From Flavobacteriaceae bacterium (GTDB lineage Bacteria > Bacteroidota > Bacteroidia > Flavobacteriales > Flavobacteriaceae), in contig NZMG01000009.1 in NCBI GenBank assembly GCA_002694465.1, positions 1-55,090 of the forward strand: DNA of 55,090 nucleotides. The letters are read 5' to 3'. How positions within the stretch are numbered: the first letter of the stretch is position 1; each line of letters opens with the position of its first letter. The translations under genes and the position numbers were made by a program. The notes beneath the pieces were generated by a model, which searched no databases, had not been told where the DNA came from, and was given only the letters and a program-made list of their open reading frames with translations. This document shows positions 53,001-55,090 of this stretch, piece by piece.

Positions 53001-53331
53001 ACGAGTAGCCTTTCAGTTTTTCGAAAGTTTCTGTACTAAATACCTCTATGGTATTATTTGCCAGCACATACGCTTTTCCATCCTTCTCATTAATTTCAAT
53101 TTGGGTAATAGAATTTGAATAATCTAGAGTTTTATATAGCAATCCAGATTTCTCGTCCCAAAATTTTAGGGTTTTGTCCATATACCCATAGGTAACCAAA
53201 ACGCCTCTTTTAGAATCCAACGCTGAAGTTGTAATAGCTTCGGAATGATTACTCTGAACGACAAATTCTTGTTGCGCTTGCAAACAAAAAGTTGCAAAAG
53301 CAAAAACTACAACTAATACTGAACGTACCAT
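50062..53331 (-). CDS. exported WD40-like/caspase protein
   Basis: The 1089-residue protein has a signal peptide (MVRSVLVVVFAFATFCLQAQ). About residues 25-690 form beta-propeller blades (GVLVTYGYMDKTLKFWDEKSG, AFSPNTKLLATISSNGLRVI). Residues about 700-840 form Ig-like linker sheets with two copies of a motif, R724-NLYVDDD and R773-NLFVEDD. The C-terminus (about 848-1085) is a caspase-type C14 peptidase: LLIVGIDEYQNSKYNLNYA, catalytic H918 in YYAGHG and C975 in LDACQSAGAL. Prokaryotic relatives cut after Arg or Lys. It starts one base after the stop of the C1 protease gene, so they form one unit. Its last six bases overlap the rhodanese end. Confidence 0.9.
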   Translation of the reverse strand: MVRSVLVVVFAFATFCLQAQQEFVVQSNHSEAITTSALDSKRGVLVTYGYMDKTLKFWDEKSGLLYKTLDYSNSITQIEINEKDGKAYVLANNTIEVFSTETFEKLKGYSLGRIFSMLFFEIEGQGQLVFFAQDQNYMASLYALDEATGNFLPGNMPPFPGEGEINYFEFSPNGKFAFISSNYGDNFMYSFENSEYKPLNSDIIAMFNNGDVLRAVYDMQASKAVYMRMELASRKVLWNKSFPIEKEIEGLLMPSIFDVTKSKDGKKLWIQMNALPLTQMNAETGEVLGAFTNEDGAFGVIDNDTHVYAQMSYNGNYGRYKLFENTPLITYGHDVIEPTQIVGYQNGDMVELLFSAQYGTKTYSIMAHPKVTQFTKYNATYRDDFSSAKMIVDPSSDKVFAVTSTIDPIKVFNRGDANSFKDVIENFKDIRHSAFSPNTKLLATISSNGLRVINTETNTEIFYKPLNTDVSFFENSFSLAPFNNAVAFATREIHGDQIFYDKLNYFDFGAKAQKWSKDGKYFGIFHINGGKELLVCNTTANKIEILDVATGDVKRSIEGHFENFMMDGFLSPNEDYLLLAGFNTGMMVYHIPTGKKVQNFKLNNYGKFDGDFVTNTIIATPESGGIKFIDLLTLKELLRLYIFEDQSWIAYTPDGQFDGSQEGWDKVAFIKNKKTIPLESVFDKFYTPRLLYQVLASKEFKSSGNLESMSPPPSLSLSYSQGSRNLYVDDDSVSEITVDAEKGKIILEAQANGNKVKEIRLYQNGKLVGNNSRNLFVEDDVTHDANKKELEVQLIEGLNEFSAIAINSQGTESTPEKLNVIYNPPQQSLIKPQGIQAHLLIVGIDEYQNSKYNLNYAVADATGFQESVQSGLSKITSKTHVYFIKNSEAIRDNIISRLTEIASVANPQDIFIFYYAGHGVMSESGENEFYLVPSDVTQLYGDDGALKQKGISATELKKIASGIIAQKQLYILDACQSAGALATVAARGAVEEKAIAQLARSTGTHWLTASGSQQFATEFDELGHGVFTYALLEALSGKADSGDNRITVNELKAYLESRVPEISEKYKGSPQYPSSFGFGQDFPVSVKKL

Positions 53332-53332
53332 A

Positions 53333-54907
53333 TTATTCGTGCGTTATTTCAACCATTAATGGGACCACGTACCCTTCTGCACCATCTTTCACTTTAAATC
53401 CTGGAGTTCCCGAAGCGTATTGCACCATACCTTTATCAATAAGTGATGCTCCTAAGGCAGCTTTAATTTTTGAAGTAAGTCCGCCTTCGGTATTCTGCAT
53501 TTTTTCAAGGAGTTCTTTTTCGTCTAGTTTTTGCTGACTAAAAAGAATAAGCAAATAATCTGTTCCTGGGTTATTATCCATTCTAATCACTTTCTTTTCA
53601 CTTGGGAATGCCAATTCTGAATCTGCACCAATGAGTGGCGACATGCCATCTTCGTAAGGTAAGATTTTATTTATTTTTTGAGATAAATCCGTTGCGAAAG
53701 CATAGATATAACCTTCATTTACATTATTTAAGTAAAAACGGAATCGTGTTCCCGAAGGATAACCCTCCGTCATTCTATAGGCTACTAAATCTTCTCCTTC
53801 CACGTCATCTTCAACTACTAAGTTCCTAGTAGAAATACGGGTAACTTCCATGGGCTGTCCTGTATTGGTTTCAAAACGTAAACTTCCTTCAGGCAATTTT
53901 GAAGCAATAGGATTAGGATCCACTTGTCCAGCAGGTAGCGTAGGCTTTATAGGCTGGTTTGGACTATTAGGTTCAACTCGGGGAATTGAAGGTCTATTGG
54001 GTTGATTTGGGGTATTAGGCACCACTTTTGGAATTGAAGGAATATTATTTACTTCTTTCCTTTTATAGTAACTATAAGGTTGTAATGCCCCCATTGCCCA
54101 TTCTTCGTAAACTGAATAAGGAACCCAGATAAAACCGCCATCACCCCAGCCGGTTCCCCAGCTATTTAAAAGACGAAATGCGCCACCTTCATAATTATCG
54201 TCATAGCCTATAACTACCATAGCGTGATATCCATGCTTTTTTGCCATAGTACCTTTATCGGTTTCTGTTGATCGCCATACTTTAGTTGCCTTGAAAAAAC
54301 TTTCAGGAAGTTTCATCCCTAATAAAACAGGATATCCTTCGGCTAGTGCTTTTTTTGTGGCATTAGTTTTTACTCCGTAATCTTGGGTATCAAAAAAGAA
54401 AAGTGTTTGGTAGTCCCTAATTCTATAATCAATTGCCTCCAATTGAACAGCCGTACTTATTTGAGGATTACATTGATAGGGTAATGATTTTAACATCGGA
54501 GCACCCGCCACCTTTAAAGCTTCTAATCCTAATTTAGGATTGGCACCTTTATTACAATTTAAATCATCTTCATTTTTAATAATAGCATATACATAGGAAG
54601 GAGATAAGGCATTCTCTGTGATTGTTTGCTTATTTGTAATACCTAAGTCTTTCGCCAACATGATAGTGCGTAAACCATAAGCACTGGCAAATGCGACGCA
54701 AGTACCGTATTGACCTTGATTTCCAGGAATTGGAGAAAACTGCTCTAAAGAATAACTACTTGGAAGGTTATCGTAAGTTGAAGCGGTAAACTGTGCTTTA
54801 TATGGAATACTACGATAGGATTCTTCATCCCAAATCATACCCATAGGATAGTCTTGGGCAAAGGAGAAAAAAGAAATGAAAAAGATAATAAAAGTTAGAT
54901 GTCTCAT
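53333..54907 (-). CDS. exported papain-like (C1) cysteine protease with DUF4384-like domain
   Basis: The 524-residue protein has a signal peptide (ending SFFSFAQ). The papain-like domain (about 50-290) has the nucleophile C70 in NQGQYGTCVAFASAYG, the catalytic His in KKHGYHAMVVIGYDD and the Asn in RLLNSWGTGWGDGGF. A Pro-rich linker (about 295-345) with two near-identical PxxPKVxPNxPNQPxxP blocks follows. The C-terminal part (about 350-524) resembles DUF4384, with FRFYLNNVNEGYIYAFATD and SGPTDYLLILFSQ-like GTDYLLILFSQQKLDEKEL. It contains R361-NLVVEDD, matching the motif in the next protein. It is the first gene of a two-gene unit; both enzymes are exported and may act together. Confidence 0.88.
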   Translation of the reverse strand: MRHLTFIIFFISFFSFAQDYPMGMIWDEESYRSIPYKAQFTASTYDNLPSSYSLEQFSPIPGNQGQYGTCVAFASAYGLRTIMLAKDLGITNKQTITENALSPSYVYAIIKNEDDLNCNKGANPKLGLEALKVAGAPMLKSLPYQCNPQISTAVQLEAIDYRIRDYQTLFFFDTQDYGVKTNATKKALAEGYPVLLGMKLPESFFKATKVWRSTETDKGTMAKKHGYHAMVVIGYDDNYEGGAFRLLNSWGTGWGDGGFIWVPYSVYEEWAMGALQPYSYYKRKEVNNIPSIPKVVPNTPNQPNRPSIPRVEPNSPNQPIKPTLPAGQVDPNPIASKLPEGSLRFETNTGQPMEVTRISTRNLVVEDDVEGEDLVAYRMTEGYPSGTRFRFYLNNVNEGYIYAFATDLSQKINKILPYEDGMSPLIGADSELAFPSEKKVIRMDNNPGTDYLLILFSQQKLDEKELLEKMQNTEGGLTSKIKAALGASLIDKGMVQYASGTPGFKVKDGAEGYVVPLMVEITHE

Positions 54908-54986
54908 AACGTATGGTTTTTACGTCATAAAATTGCTATTAACTTTTAAAACTTAAAATAGGGCATCTGTCGTATAATCAAAATAC

Positions 54987-55017
54987 AAAACCCCCCTCCA
55001 TTGTTGGAGGGGGTTTT
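54987..55017 (-). terminator. rho-independent terminator
   Basis: AAAACCCCCCTCCA (54987-55000) and TGGAGGGGGTTTT (55005-55017) form a strong stem. On the minus strand the hairpin is followed by TTTTG, ending the partial gene at 55039 and separating it from the protease gene. The A/T tails would also serve the other strand. Confidence 0.88.
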
Positions 55018-55038
55018 ACTATTAAAGATATAGGTTGA

Positions 55039-55090
55039 TTATCTTCTAATCAATCGTTTTACTGTTTGTGCGCTTTCGCTTTGGATTTGT
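55039..55090 (-). CDS. C-terminus of a probable T9SS-secreted protein, cut by window edge
   Basis: The 17 codons visible read QIQSESAQTVKRLIRR before TAA on the minus strand. An ending of this form (V/TKRLIRR, VKKIIKK) is the last strand and basic tail of T9SS type A sorting domains, as seen in this window at 25600 and 32186. The rest of the gene lies beyond 55090. Confidence 0.55.
   Translation of the reverse strand, partial: QIQSESAQTVKRLIRR

Noticed and set aside
50062..54907. Anti-phage defence system based on a caspase
   Set aside because: Both proteins are exported and no toxin, nucleotide-sensor, nuclease or pore-forming partner is adjacent, so an intracellular defence role is unlikely.
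1..55090. tRNA genes, CRISPR arrays, insertion sequences
   Set aside because: No cloverleaf with TTCGA arm, no regularly spaced repeats and no transposase or terminal inverted repeats were seen by eye.

Overview
The window looks like chromosome of a marine-type Flavobacteriaceae (Bacteroidota) species. The evidence is the AT-rich sequence, the flavobacterial -7 promoter motif TAnnTTTG in front of several genes, type IX secretion system (T9SS) sorting domains, an E1alpha/E1beta-fused 2-oxoacid dehydrogenase, a Porin_10-type porin, and many exported proteins and lipoproteins. I see no tRNA, rRNA, CRISPR array, insertion sequence or prophage block. The genus cannot be fixed from what I can see.

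Layout. 1-6.9 kb: a truncated porin divergent from rnhB, then exported lipoproteins (a large propeller-like protein, an OmpA-domain protein, a TapB-like protein). 6.9-8.5 kb: a small minus-strand operon of a Pmp3/YqaE peptide, a lipoprotein and lipB. 8.6-11.4 kb: a membrane-anchored LuxR-type regulator and lysS. 11.4-14 kb: structured RNA/terminator region, an exported alpha-toroid protein and two Spy-like periplasmic proteins. 14-17.1 kb: hemL, a glucosaminidase-LysM lipoprotein and a PLP-dependent deaminase. 17.4-27.8 kb: a cell-surface island of five tail-fibre-like exported paralogs around a 1065-residue T9SS choice-of-anchor-B protein. 27.8-30.8 kb: a tiny HEXXH membrane protein divergent from a DUF5522-hutU-DUF4136 operon. 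31.1-32.2 kb: a T9SS protein made of three tandem repeats.

32.2-47.9 kb (minus strand) is one tightly packed phenylacetyl-CoA catabolic operon. In order of transcription: tetR, paaE, paaA, paaB, paaC, paaD, paaG, paaH, paaI, paaJ, an SDR, paaZ fused to a DUF1569-like domain, an enoyl-CoA hydratase, paaY, then E2 and fused E1 of a branched-chain-type 2-oxoacid dehydrogenase. A perfect 20-bp palindrome lies over the -7 element in front of paaE, so repression by the adjacent TetR protein is likely. No phenylacetate-CoA ligase (paaK) is present. The E1/E2 genes at the end suggest that phenylpyruvate may be decarboxylated directly to phenylacetyl-CoA. An unusually long phenylalanine hydroxylase is divergent from tetR, which makes this an aromatic amino acid locus. 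LipB, encoded 25 kb away, would help lipoylate E2.

49.8-54.9 kb: a rhodanese, then on the minus strand a two-gene unit of two exported cysteine peptidases, a papain-like C1 protease with a DUF4384-like region and a WD40-like protein ending in a caspase domain. Both proteins carry the motif RNLxV[ED]DD. This pair, the E1/E2-paa arrangement and the surface island are the parts I consider most worth following up. The window ends in the C-terminus of another probable T9SS protein.
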